A stretch of DNA of 64,000 bases from Palleronia sediminis (GTDB taxonomy: Bacteria > Pseudomonadota > Alphaproteobacteria > Rhodobacterales > Rhodobacteraceae), in contig NZ_SNAA01000007.1 of NCBI RefSeq assembly GCF_004358695.1, positions 83,732 to 147,731 on the forward strand, written 5' to 3'. The position numbers were made by a program, and so were the translations under genes. Shown piece after piece: positions 28,711-39,086 of this stretch (positions are counted from its first letter, which is position 1; each line of letters opens with the position of its first letter). The notes under the pieces were generated by a model, which saw only the letters and a list, made by a program, of their open reading frames with translations, did no database searches and had not been told where the DNA came from.

Positions 28711-30422
28711 ATCGGGAGTCCGACGACGAAACGCGCGCCCAGCGGATCGGAATCGGGGTCGGCATCGGTGGGCATGATGTTCTCGGCCCAGATGACGCCG
28801 CCATGCGCCTCGACGATTTGCTTGGAAATGGCGAGGCCGAGGCCCGAATTGTTCCCGAACTGCCCGTCGGGCCGGTGCGAATAGAACCGGTTGAAGATCT
28901 TGGTGATGGCCTGCGGCGGGATGCCGGGGCCGGTATCCTCGACCACGACGAGAACGCGGTTCTCGCGCCGCCGGACCCAGAGCCGGATCGCATCGCCCTC
29001 GTTGCAGAACGAGATCGCGTTGGTGATGAGATTGACGAAGACCTGCGCCAGGCGGCTTTCGAGCCCGTCGATCACGATGGGATCGGGCGGCAGGTCCGAG
29101 ATGAACTCGATCCCCTTGGCCTCGGCGTCGCGGCCGAGATACTCGGCCAGGTTGCCGATCATGGTCAGCAGGTTGAACCGCTCCTCGTCCTCCTTGACGA
29201 GTTCGCTGTCCAGTCGCGAGGCGTTCGAGATATCGCTCACCAGCCGGTCGAGCCGCCGCACGTCATGGTCGATCACGTCGAGCAGTTGCGCGCGCTGCTC
29301 GTCCTTCTTGACGAAACGCAGGCTGCCCACCGCCGACCTGAGCGAGGCGAGCGGGTTCTTGATCTCGTGCGCGACGTCGGCGGCGAATTGTTCGTTCGCG
29401 TCGATCCGGTCGTAAAGCGCGGCGACCATGCCGCGCAGCGCGCTCGACAGGCGCCCGATCTCGTCGGGGCGGGCCGAGAGGTCGGGGATGCGCACGCGGC
29501 TCGGCTTGACCGTGCGGGCGTTCCTGTCGCGCCCGATCTCGGCTGCGGCGGCGAGGTCGGACAGCGGGTTGGCGATGGTCGAGGCCAGCACGAGGCTCAG
29601 CCCGATCGAGACCACGATGGCGATGACGAACATCTGCAACACCTGTTCGCGCTCGGCCCGCACGAGCTGGTCGATCTCGCCCGCGCCCGAGGTCAGCGCG
29701 ACTACGCCCATGACCTCGCCATCGACGACGACAGGGGTCGCGACGGCGAAAAGCGTGCTGCCGTCCTTGACGAGGTTCGTCTCGACATGGGTCGCACCGC
29801 CGAAGCTGCGCTCGACGAGCTGTTCGGCCAAAAGGTCGTTCTGGCTGCCCGCGCCGTCCTCGGGCGCCTTGGTCAGCATCCCCGCGACGGCCATCCAGGC
29901 ATTGTCGAGCATGTCCGTGATGACGGTCGAGCGGTCGTCGCGCTCCAGCCCGCCGACAAGCTCGATCTCGGGGCGGGGCATCCCGCGCGACGTGGCCAGA
30001 ACCTCGCGCCCGAGTCCGAAGACAAAGACCTGGCTTTGCCCCGACAGGTCGAGCCCGGCCACCGTGGCCACCGGATCGACGCCCTGGCCCAGCGCGGCGC
30101 CCGGCGTGGCCGAAAGCTGCACCTCGAGCACGTCGGCCACCAGCTCGGCCTCGGCGACCAGCGCCGCCTCGCGCTGGAACACGAGGCTGTCGCGGAACGG
30201 GTTGATGAACAGCACGCCCGCGACCAGCAACAGGATGGCCAGCAGGTTGAAGGTGATGATCTTGCGCGCCAGCGGCGAGCGATTGACCGCGATCAGGCCC
30301 TTGCCGCGCGACCGCATCCGGGCCTCGCGGTCGGCCGAGGCGTCGGCGCGCACCCAGTCCTCGCCCAGAAGGACGCCGCCGCGCCCGGCGCGTGCCGGCT
30401 CCGATCCGCTGTCAGTCGCCAT
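28707..30422 (-). CDS. chvG: Two-component sensor histidine kinase ChvG
   Basis: 571 residues. A cytoplasmic N-terminal tail, a membrane helix at about 55-75, a periplasmic sensing domain (to about 270), a second helix (about 275-295), HAMP, the H-box FAADVAHEIKNPLASLRSA, N-box NLITNAISF, and DTGPGIP. It pairs with ChvI and in other alphaproteobacteria senses acid and envelope stress; a periplasmic ExoR repressor occurs in rhizobia. ATG 30422 is preferred to a GTG six bases upstream. It is 12 bases downstream of chvI. Confidence 0.93.
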   Translation of the reverse strand: MATDSGSEPARAGRGGVLLGEDWVRADASADREARMRSRGKGLIAVNRSPLARKIITFNLLAILLLVAGVLFINPFRDSLVFQREAALVAEAELVADVLEVQLSATPGAALGQGVDPVATVAGLDLSGQSQVFVFGLGREVLATSRGMPRPEIELVGGLERDDRSTVITDMLDNAWMAVAGMLTKAPEDGAGSQNDLLAEQLVERSFGGATHVETNLVKDGSTLFAVATPVVVDGEVMGVVALTSGAGEIDQLVRAEREQVLQMFVIAIVVSIGLSLVLASTIANPLSDLAAAAEIGRDRNARTVKPSRVRIPDLSARPDEIGRLSSALRGMVAALYDRIDANEQFAADVAHEIKNPLASLRSAVGSLRFVKKDEQRAQLLDVIDHDVRRLDRLVSDISNASRLDSELVKEDEERFNLLTMIGNLAEYLGRDAEAKGIEFISDLPPDPIVIDGLESRLAQVFVNLITNAISFCNEGDAIRLWVRRRENRVLVVVEDTGPGIPPQAITKIFNRFYSHRPDGQFGNNSGLGLAISKQIVEAHGGVIWAENIMPTDADPDSDPLGARFVVGLPI

Positions 30423-30434
30423 CGCCACGCCCGG

Positions 30435-31136
30435 TCACTCTTCGTTATAGCGATAGCCGATCCCGTACAGCGTCTCGATGGCCGAGAACTCGGGGTCGAC
30501 CGTGCGCATCTTCTTGCGCAGCCGCTTGATATGGCTGTCGATGGTGCGGTCGTCGACATAGACCTGGTCGTCATAGGCCACGTCCATCAACTGGTCGCGG
30601 CTTTTCACGAAACCGGGCCGTTGCGCCAGCGCCTGCAGCAACAGGAACTCGGTCACGGTCAGCGAGACGTCGTCGCCCTTCCACTTCACGGCGTGGCGGG
30701 CCGGGTCCATCGTCAACTGACCCCGCGTGAGCACCTGGCTCTGCTCGGCCGCGGTCGTCTCGCCGCTGGTCAGCACCTCCTGGCGGCGCAGAAGGGCGCG
30801 GATCCGCTCAACCAGCAGGCGTTGCGAGAACGGCTTGCGCACGTAATCGTCGGCCCCCATCCTGAGGCCCAGCACCTCGTCGATCTCGTCATCCTTTGAA
30901 GTCAGGAAGATCACCGGCATCTGGGTTTTCTGGCGCACGCGCTGCAACAGGTCCATGCCGTCCATGCGGGGCATCTTGATGTCGAACACCGCCATGTCGG
31001 GCAGTTTCTTGGCGAATGCGTCCCAGGCCTGCTGGCCGTCGTTATAGGTCTCGACCTCGAAGCCCTCGGCCTCGAGCGTCATTGCAACGGATGTAAGAAT
31101 ATTGCGGTCGTCATCGACCAAAGCGATCTTCGACAT
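30435..31136 (-). CDS. chvI: Two-component response regulator ChvI
   Basis: 233 residues. Receiver domain with the acidic pair in ALVDDD, phosphorylated Asp in [12 protein letters not shown], and KPFSQ; an OmpR-type winged helix follows ([45 protein letters not shown]). It is the partner of ChvG. It starts with ATG 31136 ([10 protein letters not shown]) and is divergent from pckA, whose promoter region it shares. Confidence 0.95.
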   Translation of the reverse strand: MSKIALVDDDRNILTSVAMTLEAEGFEVETYNDGQQAWDAFAKKLPDMAVFDIKMPRMDGMDLLQRVRQKTQMPVIFLTSKDDEIDEVLGLRMGADDYVRKPFSQRLLVERIRALLRRQEVLTSGETTAAEQSQVLTRGQLTMDPARHAVKWKGDDVSLTVTEFLLLQALAQRPGFVKSRDQLMDVAYDDQVYVDDRTIDSHIKRLRKKMRTVDPEFSAIETLYGIGYRYNEE

Positions 31137-31442
31137 GCGGATCGTCCTTTTCCTGCGCGAAATGCTGCCTGAACGTCTTTTCTTTTTTCGGCCATATTCC
31201 CGACCGGGCCCCGTCAAGGCAACCGATTTCGCGAATCGCGCCCCGTGCTGCTCTGCATTTAGGGGACAAAACCGTTGATGATGACTTAATTGCCTCACCC
31301 GGCCCGCCGCGTGCCCCGGCGGCGGACCGGTGGCGATAACGCCGGAATGGTGGCGTTAAACCGCTCGCGCGGCGGGGGCGGCGTGCTAACACCGACCGGT
31401 ATGCGGGCCATGACGGGCCGCGGCCAGGGAGGCAGCACAGAC
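31137..31442. other. 306-base divergent promoter region, chvI/pckA
   Basis: No gene is seen. The centre is AT-rich (TTGATGATGACTTAATTGCC near 31275-31293), so promoters of both genes probably lie there. Nearer pckA, GGTGGCGATAACGCC and GGTGGCGTTAAACC repeat the GGTGGCG element about 20 bases apart, a possible operator. Confidence 0.5.
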
Positions 31443-33041
31443 ATGACCATCGGGCGCGTCAATCCGAACCACACGCTTGAAACCCAGGGGATCGAGGGTC
31501 TGGGCCAGGTGCATTACAACCTGACCGAACCCAAGCTGGTCGAGGCCGCCCTGGCCCGCGGCGAGGGTCGGCTTGGCCGCGGCGGCGTGTTTCTCTGCGC
31601 CACCGGCAAGCACACCGGCCGGTCGCCCAAGGACAAATTCGTCGTCAAGACCCCCCTGACCGAGCCCGATATCTGGTGGGAGAACAACCCGCCCATGACG
31701 CCCGAGGCCTTCGCGACGCTCAAGGCCGACATGCTCGAGCACATGAAGGGGCGCGACTATTTCGTGCAGGATCTCTTTGCCGGGGCCGATCCCGCGCAGC
31801 GGCTCGACGTGCGGCTGGTCAACGAACTCGCCTGGCACGCGCTGTTCATCCGCCACATGCTGCGCCGGCCCGAACGCGACCGGCTGGAAAGTTTCGTGCC
31901 CGATTTCACGATCATCAACTGCCCCAGCTTCAAGGCCGATCCCAAGCGCCATGGCTGCCGGTCCGAGACCGTGATCGCGCTGAACTTCGACGAAAAGACG
32001 ATCCTGATCGCCGATACGGAATATGCCGGCGAGAACAAGAAATCGGTGTTCAGCGTGCTGAACTACCTGCTGCCCCCGCGCGGCATCATGCCCATGCACT
32101 GCTCGGCCAACCATGCGCCGGGCAACCCGGTCGACACGGCGATCTTTTTCGGGCTGTCGGGCACCGGCAAGACGACGCTCTCGGCCGATCCGTCGAGGGT
32201 GCTGCTGGGCGACGACGAACACGGCTGGTCCGACCGCGGCACCTTCAACTTCGAGGGCGGCTGCTATGCCAAGACGATCAACCTGTCGCGCGAGGCCGAG
32301 CCCGAGATCTTTGCCACCACCGAGCGGTTCGCGACCGTGATCGAGAACATGGTCTATGACGAGGATACGCTCGAGCTGGATTTCCAGGACGACAGCCTCG
32401 CCGCCAACATGCGCTGCGCCTATCCGCTGCACTATATATCGAACGCCTCGACCACCGGGCTCGGCGGGCATCCCAAGAACATCGTGATGCTGACCTGCGA
32501 TGCCTTCGGCGTGCTGCCCCCGATCGCGCGGCTGACGCCGGCGCAGGCGATGTATCACTTCCTCTCGGGCTTCACCGCCAAGGTGGCGGGCACCGAAAAG
32601 GGCGTGACCGAGCCGCAACCGACCTTTTCGACCTGTTTCGGCGCGCCCTTCATGTCGCGCCGCCCCGAGGTCTACGGCGAATTGCTCAAGGCCAAGATCG
32701 CCAAGCACGGCTCGACCTGCTGGCTGGTCAATACCGGCTGGACGGGCGGCGCCTTCGGCACGGGCTCTCGCATGCCGATCAAGGCCACGCGCGCCCTTTT
32801 GACCGCCGCGCTGAGCGGCAGCCTCGATCGCGCGACGTTCCGAAAGGATCCCAATTTCGGCTTCGAGGTGCCGACCGGCGTCGAGGGCGTGGCCGATCTT
32901 CTGCTCAACCCGCGCCGCACCTGGGACGACCCCGAAGCCTATGACCGGCAAGCGAAAAAGCTGGTCGGCATGTTCTCGGAGAACTTCCGCCAATACGAGA
33001 GCCATATCGACGACGACGTGCGTGCCGTGGCCCTCGGCTGA
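31443..33041 (+). CDS. pckA: Phosphoenolpyruvate carboxykinase (ATP)
   Basis: 532 residues. The kinase P-loop is [15 protein letters not shown], with [15 protein letters not shown] after it, and RSPKDKFVV near the N-terminus. It converts oxaloacetate to PEP, the first step of gluconeogenesis, with ATP. ATG 31443 ([16 protein letters not shown]) agrees with relatives. Its position next to chvI is conserved in alphaproteobacteria and ChvGI is known to affect pckA in several of them. A terminator follows. Confidence 0.97.
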   Translation: MTIGRVNPNHTLETQGIEGLGQVHYNLTEPKLVEAALARGEGRLGRGGVFLCATGKHTGRSPKDKFVVKTPLTEPDIWWENNPPMTPEAFATLKADMLEHMKGRDYFVQDLFAGADPAQRLDVRLVNELAWHALFIRHMLRRPERDRLESFVPDFTIINCPSFKADPKRHGCRSETVIALNFDEKTILIADTEYAGENKKSVFSVLNYLLPPRGIMPMHCSANHAPGNPVDTAIFFGLSGTGKTTLSADPSRVLLGDDEHGWSDRGTFNFEGGCYAKTINLSREAEPEIFATTERFATVIENMVYDEDTLELDFQDDSLAANMRCAYPLHYISNASTTGLGGHPKNIVMLTCDAFGVLPPIARLTPAQAMYHFLSGFTAKVAGTEKGVTEPQPTFSTCFGAPFMSRRPEVYGELLKAKIAKHGSTCWLVNTGWTGGAFGTGSRMPIKATRALLTAALSGSLDRATFRKDPNFGFEVPTGVEGVADLLLNPRRTWDDPEAYDRQAKKLVGMFSENFRQYESHIDDDVRAVALG

Positions 33042-33087
33042 GCGGTTGGGAGCGTAAACTTCGCAAGACTGCGACGAATTGTCGGAA

Positions 33088-33110
33088 CCGGCCCGCGGGG
33101 CCGGCTCTTT
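33088..33110 (+). terminator. Rho-independent-like terminator after pckA
   Basis: CCGGCCC and GGGCCGG form a tight stem, followed by CTCTTT. It lies 47 bases past the pckA stop. Confidence 0.65.
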
Positions 33111-33155
33111 CCCTATCCGCAGGGGCAACCTGCAGTTTGAATTAGGGAGTACGAC

Positions 33156-34793
33156 ATGTTCCGACGCACGCATACCCGCGCGCTCCTGCTGTCCACCGCG
33201 CTGAGCATTCCGCTGGCCGGAATGGGTCACGCCCAGGACGCGCAGCGCATTCGCATCAACCCCGATCTGCTGACCTCGAAATCCGAGGCCTGCCAGAATC
33301 TCGGCCAGACGATCGCCGACATGGACGGCATGGTGACGGGCACCGATCCGCAAGAGATCGTGACCGCGATCAATGCCGACAACAGCGATGCCTGCTTTAC
33401 CCTGCAGGAAATGCTGGTGAGCGCGGCCGGCGGCGACACGCCCCCCGCCGAAGGCACCGAGACCTCGGACGATCCGCAGAGCCAGATCACCACGCCGGAC
33501 GACGCCAACGCACCCGAGGACACGCAGGCTCTCGACGAGAACGACACCCCGATCGACGAGGACACCGAGGTGATCGGTGCGGTGGATGACGAACCCGCCC
33601 CCGAGACCGACGGCCAGAGCGACATGGAGCCGATCGAGGACGACACCGACACTGCCAGCGACACCGAGACCGACAGCGCCACCGCCGAGGCGGATGTCGA
33701 GGCCGAGGCCGAGGCCGCCGTCTCCGAAGAGGCGACCGCCTCCGAGGACATCACGGTTCAGGCCGAGGCCATCGCCACCGTGCCCGCGCCCGATGTCGAT
33801 GTCGAGGTGCCCGGCCCCAACGTGCGCGTTTCGCCCGCCCAGCCGCAGGTCGACGTGACCACCAAGGCCCCCGAGGTCGAACTCGAGATGGCCAAGCCGC
33901 AGATCTCGGTCGAGATCCCCGAGATCGTCGTCCGCGTCGAGATCCCGGCGCCGACCGTCTACATCCTCACCGACGATCCCGACGTCTCGGTAAGCGCGGG
34001 CGACCCGCAGGTCGATGTGGAACAGGGCCAGCCCACCGTCACCGTGACGCAGCCCGACCCCAGCGTCGCGCTCGACATCGCCGAGAACCAGAACGCCGAT
34101 ACCGCGTCGGGCGATGCCGCCACGGCCTCGGGTTCGGGTGACGGCTCGGACGGCAGCCAGTCCGTCGACGGCAACACGCAGACCACGATGGGCGAGGCCC
34201 GCATCGAGATCGTGCGGAACGAGGGCGATGCGCAGGTGAACATCGAATCGGGCGGCGAGCCGTCGGTTTCGGTCTCGGATGCCGAGCCGCAGGTCCAGGT
34301 GTCGATGCCGCAGGAGCCGCGCGTCGAGATCACGCAGTCGGGCGAACCCACCGTCCGTCTCGAATCCAGCGACGAGCGTGACCAGCGCCGTTCGGGCAAC
34401 GATGCCTCGAACAGCGGCGGCTCCAACAGCGACGCCGCGTCGATGGACGGCCAGCAGACCGATCAGGCCAATGCCACGACCGGCGGCCAGGGATCGCGCG
34501 TGCTTGTCGACGACGTGCTGGGCTATGACGTCATCACGGCCAATGGCGACAATCTCGGTGCGCCCGAGGCGGTGATCGACATGAACGGCACGCCCGCGCT
34601 CATCGTTTCGAGCGGCGGTTTCCTCGGCATCGGCGATACCGAGGTGCCGGTGGCCCTGTCGGACGTGACCTTCGACGGCGAGCAGATCCGCCTTCGCGAG
34701 ATGACCGAAGAGGACATCGAGCAGATGCAGGATTTCGACTACGATTCCTCGCAGGCGATGCCCGGTGACGCCGAGGTCATGATCGGCCGCTAA
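33156..34793 (+). CDS. Secreted acidic repeat protein with C-terminal PRC-barrel domain
   Basis: 545 residues. A signal peptide (cut near GHAQ, residue 27) is followed by a region with two Cys (about 45-85). A long Asp/Glu/Thr-rich low-complexity stretch comes next (about 90-205). A repeat region spans about 210-410, in which P-x-V-x-V units recur every 10-15 residues (QPQVDV, QPTVTV, EPSVSV). The end, about 450-530, is a PRC-barrel (VLGYDVITANGDNLG, LSDVTFDGEQIRL). PRC barrels bind RNA, proteins or photosynthetic centres. Export and repeats suggest an envelope or surface role. It stands alone. Confidence 0.8.
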   Translation: MFRRTHTRALLLSTALSIPLAGMGHAQDAQRIRINPDLLTSKSEACQNLGQTIADMDGMVTGTDPQEIVTAINADNSDACFTLQEMLVSAAGGDTPPAEGTETSDDPQSQITTPDDANAPEDTQALDENDTPIDEDTEVIGAVDDEPAPETDGQSDMEPIEDDTDTASDTETDSATAEADVEAEAEAAVSEEATASEDITVQAEAIATVPAPDVDVEVPGPNVRVSPAQPQVDVTTKAPEVELEMAKPQISVEIPEIVVRVEIPAPTVYILTDDPDVSVSAGDPQVDVEQGQPTVTVTQPDPSVALDIAENQNADTASGDAATASGSGDGSDGSQSVDGNTQTTMGEARIEIVRNEGDAQVNIESGGEPSVSVSDAEPQVQVSMPQEPRVEITQSGEPTVRLESSDERDQRRSGNDASNSGGSNSDAASMDGQQTDQANATTGGQGSRVLVDDVLGYDVITANGDNLGAPEAVIDMNGTPALIVSSGGFLGIGDTEVPVALSDVTFDGEQIRLREMTEEDIEQMQDFDYDSSQAMPGDAEVMIGR

Positions 34794-34813
34794 GGCTCTT
34801 GCAGACAAGGCCG

Positions 34814-34844
34814 GGGCGCGCGACCCGTGCGGGGTCGCGCGCCC
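34814..34844. terminator. Strong GC hairpin between convergent genes
   Basis: GGGCGCGCGACCC and GGGTCGCGCGCCC pair perfectly over 13 bases with a 5-base loop. It touches the stop codon of the tauE-like gene and probably ends transcription from both sides. Confidence 0.6.
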
Positions 34845-35611
34845 TACCCCGTCAGGCCGCGGCGGATCAGGTTCAGCCCGGCCAGCACCAGAACGACCAG
34901 CGTCATGCGCCGCAGCCGCTCGGGGTTCAGCCGATCCCCCAGCCGCAGGCCCAGCGCGATCCCCAGGCCCGCCGGCAGCACCAGCGCGATCGACAGCGGC
35001 AGCGTCTCGCGGTTCAACACCCCCGAGTTCAGGTGCCCCAGCAGCAACAGCACACCGCCCGAGACATAGACCACGCCCTGCACCGCCATGTGCCGCGCGC
35101 GCGGCACCTTCAATGCCAGAAGGTACAGCACCAGCGGCGGTCCCCAGACCCCCGAGACCCCGCCGATGGCCCCCGAGATCAGCCCCAGCCCGACATCCCA
35201 GACCGCCCGCGGCCCCCGGACGACAAAGGCGACCCCGAATAGCTGGATCGCCGACATCGCAAGCACCGGCACGCCGACGGCCAGAAAGAACACCCGGTCG
35301 GGCATCGCGGTGACAAGCTGCGCGGTGACGAAGACCATGACCGCCACCGCCGCGATCAGCCGCCAGAACTCGGCGATGGCGGCCCGCGTCTCGGCCCAGC
35401 CGCCGCGCAGCGCCTGCGCGAGGTTGGCCAGCACCGCGGGCAGGATCAGCCCCGCCAGCGCGAGCTTGGGCTCGAGAAAGACGGTCAGCCCCGAGATCAT
35501 GACCAGCGGCAGGGCAAAGCCCACGGCGCCCTTCACGAACCCGGCCAGCATCGCCACCGCAAAGGCAAAGGGCCACAGCTCGGGCGCGAGGGGCAGGATC
35601 GACGCGGTCAT
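34844..35611 (-). CDS. TauE/SafE family sulfite/anion exporter
   Basis: 255 residues with about eight hydrophobic helices in two repeats (DUF81). The first begins GFVKGAVGFALPLVMISGL and the second repeats GAIGGVSGVWGPPLVLYLL, the usual GGxxG/GPP pattern. Members move sulfite, taurine-derived anions or sulfoacetate. No sulfonate genes are near, so the substrate is open. Confidence 0.87.
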   Translation of the reverse strand: MTASILPLAPELWPFAFAVAMLAGFVKGAVGFALPLVMISGLTVFLEPKLALAGLILPAVLANLAQALRGGWAETRAAIAEFWRLIAAVAVMVFVTAQLVTAMPDRVFFLAVGVPVLAMSAIQLFGVAFVVRGPRAVWDVGLGLISGAIGGVSGVWGPPLVLYLLALKVPRARHMAVQGVVYVSGGVLLLLGHLNSGVLNRETLPLSIALVLPAGLGIALGLRLGDRLNPERLRRMTLVVLVLAGLNLIRRGLTG

Positions 35612-35667
35612 GGGCCTGCCCCTACCCCCGCGCGCCCGTCTGGGCGAGGGCGAAACCGCCCCGCCCG

Positions 35668-36414
35668 CTACCGCCCGCCGCCAGCGCCCTGCCCCCCGCG
35701 GGTCAGCCGCGCGACCAGCCGGTCGCGCGCGGCCGGCAGCGGCCGGTCGCCCTGCGCCGCGGCGAGCCGGCGGTCGAGAAAATGCCCGGTCACGCGCAAC
35801 CCCTGCACGATCTCGTCATGGCCCCGCGGCGGCTGGCCCAGCAGGATCGCGGGCAGCGGCAAGAGCCGGTCGGCCCATGCGCCCGCCGCCCCGCGCGCGA
35901 CCGCCCGGCCCGTGCGTGGCGAGACGAAAGCCAGATCCTCGCGTGCCCCGCTCACCGCGCAGGCCGACAGGTCGAGGCCAAAGCCCATCCGGTCCAATAA
36001 CGCCATCTCCCAGCGCAGGTAGCCCGCCGCCCAGCCTGGCCCCTCCTCCATCAGGTCGAGCAGCGCGATGCTCGCCTCGAACAGCCCCGGCTGCGCATCG
36101 CGCTCGGGCAGCGCGAATCCCAGCAGGGCGCAGACCGCCGCCATCCCCGCCAGCGCATCGGCGTCCGTCATCAGCGCGGCGCGGCTGCGCAGCGGCTCGA
36201 CCGTGAAATGCCCAAGGTGATCCTCGAGCCGTGCGCGCCAGGCCAGGTCCAGCTCGGCGCCGGGCTGCAAGAGCGGCGCCATCCGCCGGCCGCCGCCGCC
36301 CCGCACGACCCCCGCGTGGCGCCCGTGGTCGCGCGTCAGCGCCTCGAGCACGGCGTCGGATTCGCCCAGCCGCCGGACCGACAGCACCAGCCCGCGCTCG
36401 CGCCACTCGATCAC
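35668..36414 (-). CDS. recO: DNA repair protein RecO
   Basis: 248 residues. The N-terminal OB-fold ([28 protein letters not shown] in its first 31 residues) and the later helical domain with [18 protein letters not shown] match RecO. It loads RecA with RecF and RecR onto SSB-coated DNA. The zinc-binding Cys pairs of many RecO proteins are reduced to one Cys here (ACAVSG), common in alphaproteobacteria. Start is GTG 36414 with a GGGAG site. It is downstream of def. Confidence 0.9.
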   Translation of the reverse strand: MIEWRERGLVLSVRRLGESDAVLEALTRDHGRHAGVVRGGGGRRMAPLLQPGAELDLAWRARLEDHLGHFTVEPLRSRAALMTDADALAGMAAVCALLGFALPERDAQPGLFEASIALLDLMEEGPGWAAGYLRWEMALLDRMGFGLDLSACAVSGAREDLAFVSPRTGRAVARGAAGAWADRLLPLPAILLGQPPRGHDEIVQGLRVTGHFLDRRLAAAQGDRPLPAARDRLVARLTRGGQGAGGGR

Positions 36415-36432
36415 CGGCGCGCTCCCGCCGGG

Positions 36433-36457
36433 CCTTCTCTGTTTCCGGAAATACTCA
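36433..36457 (-). repeat. Short dispersed intergenic motif, copy B
   Basis: TGAGTATTT, then CCG, then GAAACAGAGAAGG (minus strand), 18 bases before the recO GTG. It differs from the copy at 1143-1167 at four of 25 positions. Confidence 0.6.
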
Positions 36458-36496
36458 TGGCGCCCGGCCCGGCGTGCGCGGGACGGGCCCGCGGCG

Positions 36497-37018
36497 TCAC
36501 GCCCGCGCCTTCTCGCGCTTGAGCTTCTGCATCCGCCGGGTGATCATCTGCCGGCGCAAGGGCTTGAGATAGTCGATAAACAGCTTGCCATCGAGATGGT
36601 CGATCTCGTGCTGCACGCAGGTCGCCCAGAGCCCCGAGAACCGCTCGCGCTGCGCGCTGCCGTCCAGCGCGGTCCAGCTCACCTCGACCTCGGCGGGGCG
36701 GTCGACATCGGCGAATTGCTCGGGGATCGACAGGCACCCCTCCTCGTAGGTGTTCAGCTCGTCCGAGGCCCATTCGATCGCGGGATTGACCAGAACCATC
36801 GGGCGCGGCGCGGCGCCCTCTTCCTTGACGCAATCCATCACCAGCACCCGGCTCAGCACGCCCACCTGCGGCGCGGCGAGCCCGATACCCGGCGCGGCAT
36901 ACATCGTCTCGAGCATGTCCTCGCCCAGGCGCCGCACATCGTCGTCGATGGTCTCGACGAAGGCGGCGCGGGTCTTGAGCCGCGGATCGGGGTGCAGAAG
37001 GATCGGTCGCAATGTCAT
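36497..37018 (-). CDS. def: Peptide deformylase
   Basis: 173 residues. Motif 1 [10 protein letters not shown], motif 2 EGCLSIP (metal Cys) and motif 3 QHEIDHLDG (metal His pair and catalytic Glu) are intact. It removes the formyl group from new proteins, using Fe2+. ATG 37018 begins [15 protein letters not shown]. No fmt gene follows within the window; recO lies downstream, after motif copy B. Confidence 0.96.
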   Translation of the reverse strand: MTLRPILLHPDPRLKTRAAFVETIDDDVRRLGEDMLETMYAAPGIGLAAPQVGVLSRVLVMDCVKEEGAAPRPMVLVNPAIEWASDELNTYEEGCLSIPEQFADVDRPAEVEVSWTALDGSAQRERFSGLWATCVQHEIDHLDGKLFIDYLKPLRRQMITRRMQKLKREKARA

Positions 37019-37124
37019 GTTCCGTGATCTAGTCTCGCCGGGCGGGCGGTGCAACGCCGCCGCGCGCACCCTTGCCCCTGCCGCCCGGTATGACAGTCTC
37101 CCGCGACACATCACGGAGCCTGGC

Positions 37125-38294
37125 ATGAATTTCGACGAGATCATCGACCGGCGCGGCACGCGCTCGGTGAAATGGGACGCGATGGAGGCCGTCTACGGGG
37201 TATCGCCCGAAGATGGCATCCCGATGTGGGTCGCCGACATGGATTTCCGCCCCCCCACCTGCGTGCAACAGGCGCTGGGCGCGATGCTCGATCACGGGAT
37301 CTACGGATATCGCGGCGACGATGCCGGCTATCGCGCGGCCGTCTGCCGCTGGATGGAGACGCGGCACGGCTGGACGCCCGATCCGGCCCATGTCTTCACG
37401 ACCCACGGCCTCGTCAACGGCACGGCGCTTTGCGTCGACGCCTTTACCGCACAGGGCGACGCGGTGGCGCTGATGACGCCGGTCTACCACGCCTTCGCGC
37501 GGGTCTTGCGCGCCGCGGGCCGCGAGATCACCGAGCTCGAGATGCCGATCGAGAACGGCCGCTACGTCCTCGACATCGACCGGTTCGACGCGGCCATGAC
37601 CGGGCGCGAACGGATGCTGATCCTGTGCTCGCCGCATAATCCCGGCGGGCGCGTCTGGACCCGCGACGAGCTTGCCGCCATCGCCGCGTTCGCGCGGCGC
37701 CACGACCTCGTTCTCGTGTCGGACGAGATCCACCACGACCTCGTCTATCCCGGCCACAGCCATGTGCCGATGGCGCTGATCGACGGGGTCGCCGACCGGC
37801 TGGTGACGATGACCGCGGCCTCCAAGACCTTCAACATCGCGGGCGCGCATAGCGGCTGCGTGACCATCGCCGACGACGCGCTGCGGGCGCGGTTCGCCGG
37901 CCGCATGGGCGCGCTCGGCATCTCGGCCAACGCCTTCGGCCTGACCATGACCGAGGCCGCCTATTCCCCCGAGGGGGCCGCGTGGGTCGATGCGCTGGTC
38001 GAGTATCTCGACGGGAATCGCCGCCTCTTCGACGCGGCGGTGGCCGATATTCCGGGGCTGAGCTCCATGCCGCTCGAGGCCACCTACCTCGCCTGGGTCG
38101 ATTTCTCGGGCACCGGGATGACCCGGTCCGAGTTCACCGCCCACGTCGAGCGCGACGCCCGCATCGCGGTCAATCACGGCCCGAGTTTCGGCAAGGGCGG
38201 CGGGGATTTCCTGCGCTTCAACTTCGCCACGCCGCGGGCCCGCGTGGCCGAGGCCACCGAGCGGCTGAGGGCGGCGTTTTCCGACCTGCAATGA
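37125..38294 (+). CDS. MalY/PatB family aminotransferase/cystathionine beta-lyase
   Basis: 389 residues, fold-type I PLP enzyme. The N-terminal MNFDEIIDRRGTRSVKWD and PMWVADMDF blocks are the PatB/MalY signature. SPHNPGGRVW, VSDEIHHDLVYPG and the PLP Lys in TAASKTFNIAGAH follow. PatB and MalY release homocysteine or thiols from Cys conjugates, with some acting as regulators. It is divergent from def. A hairpin (CCCGCC/GGCGGG) lies at about 38348-38369, after the gene. Confidence 0.88.
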   Translation: MNFDEIIDRRGTRSVKWDAMEAVYGVSPEDGIPMWVADMDFRPPTCVQQALGAMLDHGIYGYRGDDAGYRAAVCRWMETRHGWTPDPAHVFTTHGLVNGTALCVDAFTAQGDAVALMTPVYHAFARVLRAAGREITELEMPIENGRYVLDIDRFDAAMTGRERMLILCSPHNPGGRVWTRDELAAIAAFARRHDLVLVSDEIHHDLVYPGHSHVPMALIDGVADRLVTMTAASKTFNIAGAHSGCVTIADDALRARFAGRMGALGISANAFGLTMTEAAYSPEGAAWVDALVEYLDGNRRLFDAAVADIPGLSSMPLEATYLAWVDFSGTGMTRSEFTAHVERDARIAVNHGPSFGKGGGDFLRFNFATPRARVAEATERLRAAFSDLQ

Positions 38295-38420
38295 TGGCCC
38301 GACCCGCGCGGCGAGGGAAATAGCGCGGATTCGCCGGCAATATTTTACCCCGCCTTAAGCAGCGGCGGGTCAGACAGGCAGCACTGAAACGGGGGTGGGA
38401 TCTCGTTTTGGAGATGCCTT

Positions 38421-39086
38421 TTGACCGATCACGCCGCCGTCGCCGCCCCGCTCGCCGGGCCGTCCGTTCCGTTCTATGCCCGCGCCGGGAAACGCGGGCT
38501 CGATATCGCCCTCGCGCTGCTGCTCGCGCCCCTCGTGGCGCCGCTGGTTGGGTTTTTATGGCTGCTCGTCCGTCTCGACGGGGGGCCGGGCTTTTTCGGC
38601 CACGGGCGCGTGGGACAGGACGGCCGCGCCTTTCGCTGCTGGAAACTGCGCTCCATGCGGCCCGATGCGGATGCGGCGCTGGCGCGGCTGCTGCGAACCG
38701 ACCCGGCCGCACGCGCCGAATGGGCGCGGAGCTATCGCCTGGCCCGCGATCCGCGCGTCACGCCGCTGGGCCGCGTCCTGCGCCGCCTGCATCTCGACGA
38801 GCTGCCGCAGCTTTGGTGCGTGCTGCGCGGGGATATGTCCTTTGTCGGCCCCCGCCCCGTCACGAGCGAGGAGCTTGCGCTATATGGCGAGGCGGCGCGC
38901 GCCTATCTCGCCTTACGGCCCGGCATCACCGGCCCCTGGCAGTTGCAGGGACGCGACCGGCCGGGATTCGCCCATCGCATCGCCGCCGATCGTGACTATG
39001 GCGCGGCGATGGGGCCGCTGGCCGATCTGCGCATGATCGTGGCCACCGGCACGCGGTTGCTGCCCCGGATCCGCCGCGATGCGTGA
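38421..39086 (+). CDS. Initiating sugar transferase (ExoY/WbaP C-terminal type)
   Basis: 221 residues. One membrane helix (about 28-50) is followed by the catalytic domain of polyprenyl-phosphate sugar-1-phosphate transferases: WKLRSM, RVLRRLHLDELPQLWCVL, RGDMSFVGPRPV and PGITGPWQLQGR. This short form, without extra N-terminal helices, is like ExoY. It starts a lipid-linked repeat unit. Start is TTG 38421 with GGAG upstream. It overlaps the next gene by 8 bases, so this is the head of the polysaccharide operon. Confidence 0.9.
   Translation: MTDHAAVAAPLAGPSVPFYARAGKRGLDIALALLLAPLVAPLVGFLWLLVRLDGGPGFFGHGRVGQDGRAFRCWKLRSMRPDADAALARLLRTDPAARAEWARSYRLARDPRVTPLGRVLRRLHLDELPQLWCVLRGDMSFVGPRPVTSEELALYGEAARAYLALRPGITGPWQLQGRDRPGFAHRIAADRDYGAAMGPLADLRMIVATGTRLLPRIRRDA

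Noticed and set aside
38348-38369. CCCGCC/GGCGGG hairpin after the PatB-like gene as a terminator
   Set aside because: No T run follows on the plus strand and the loop is nine bases, so I mention it only under the gene.
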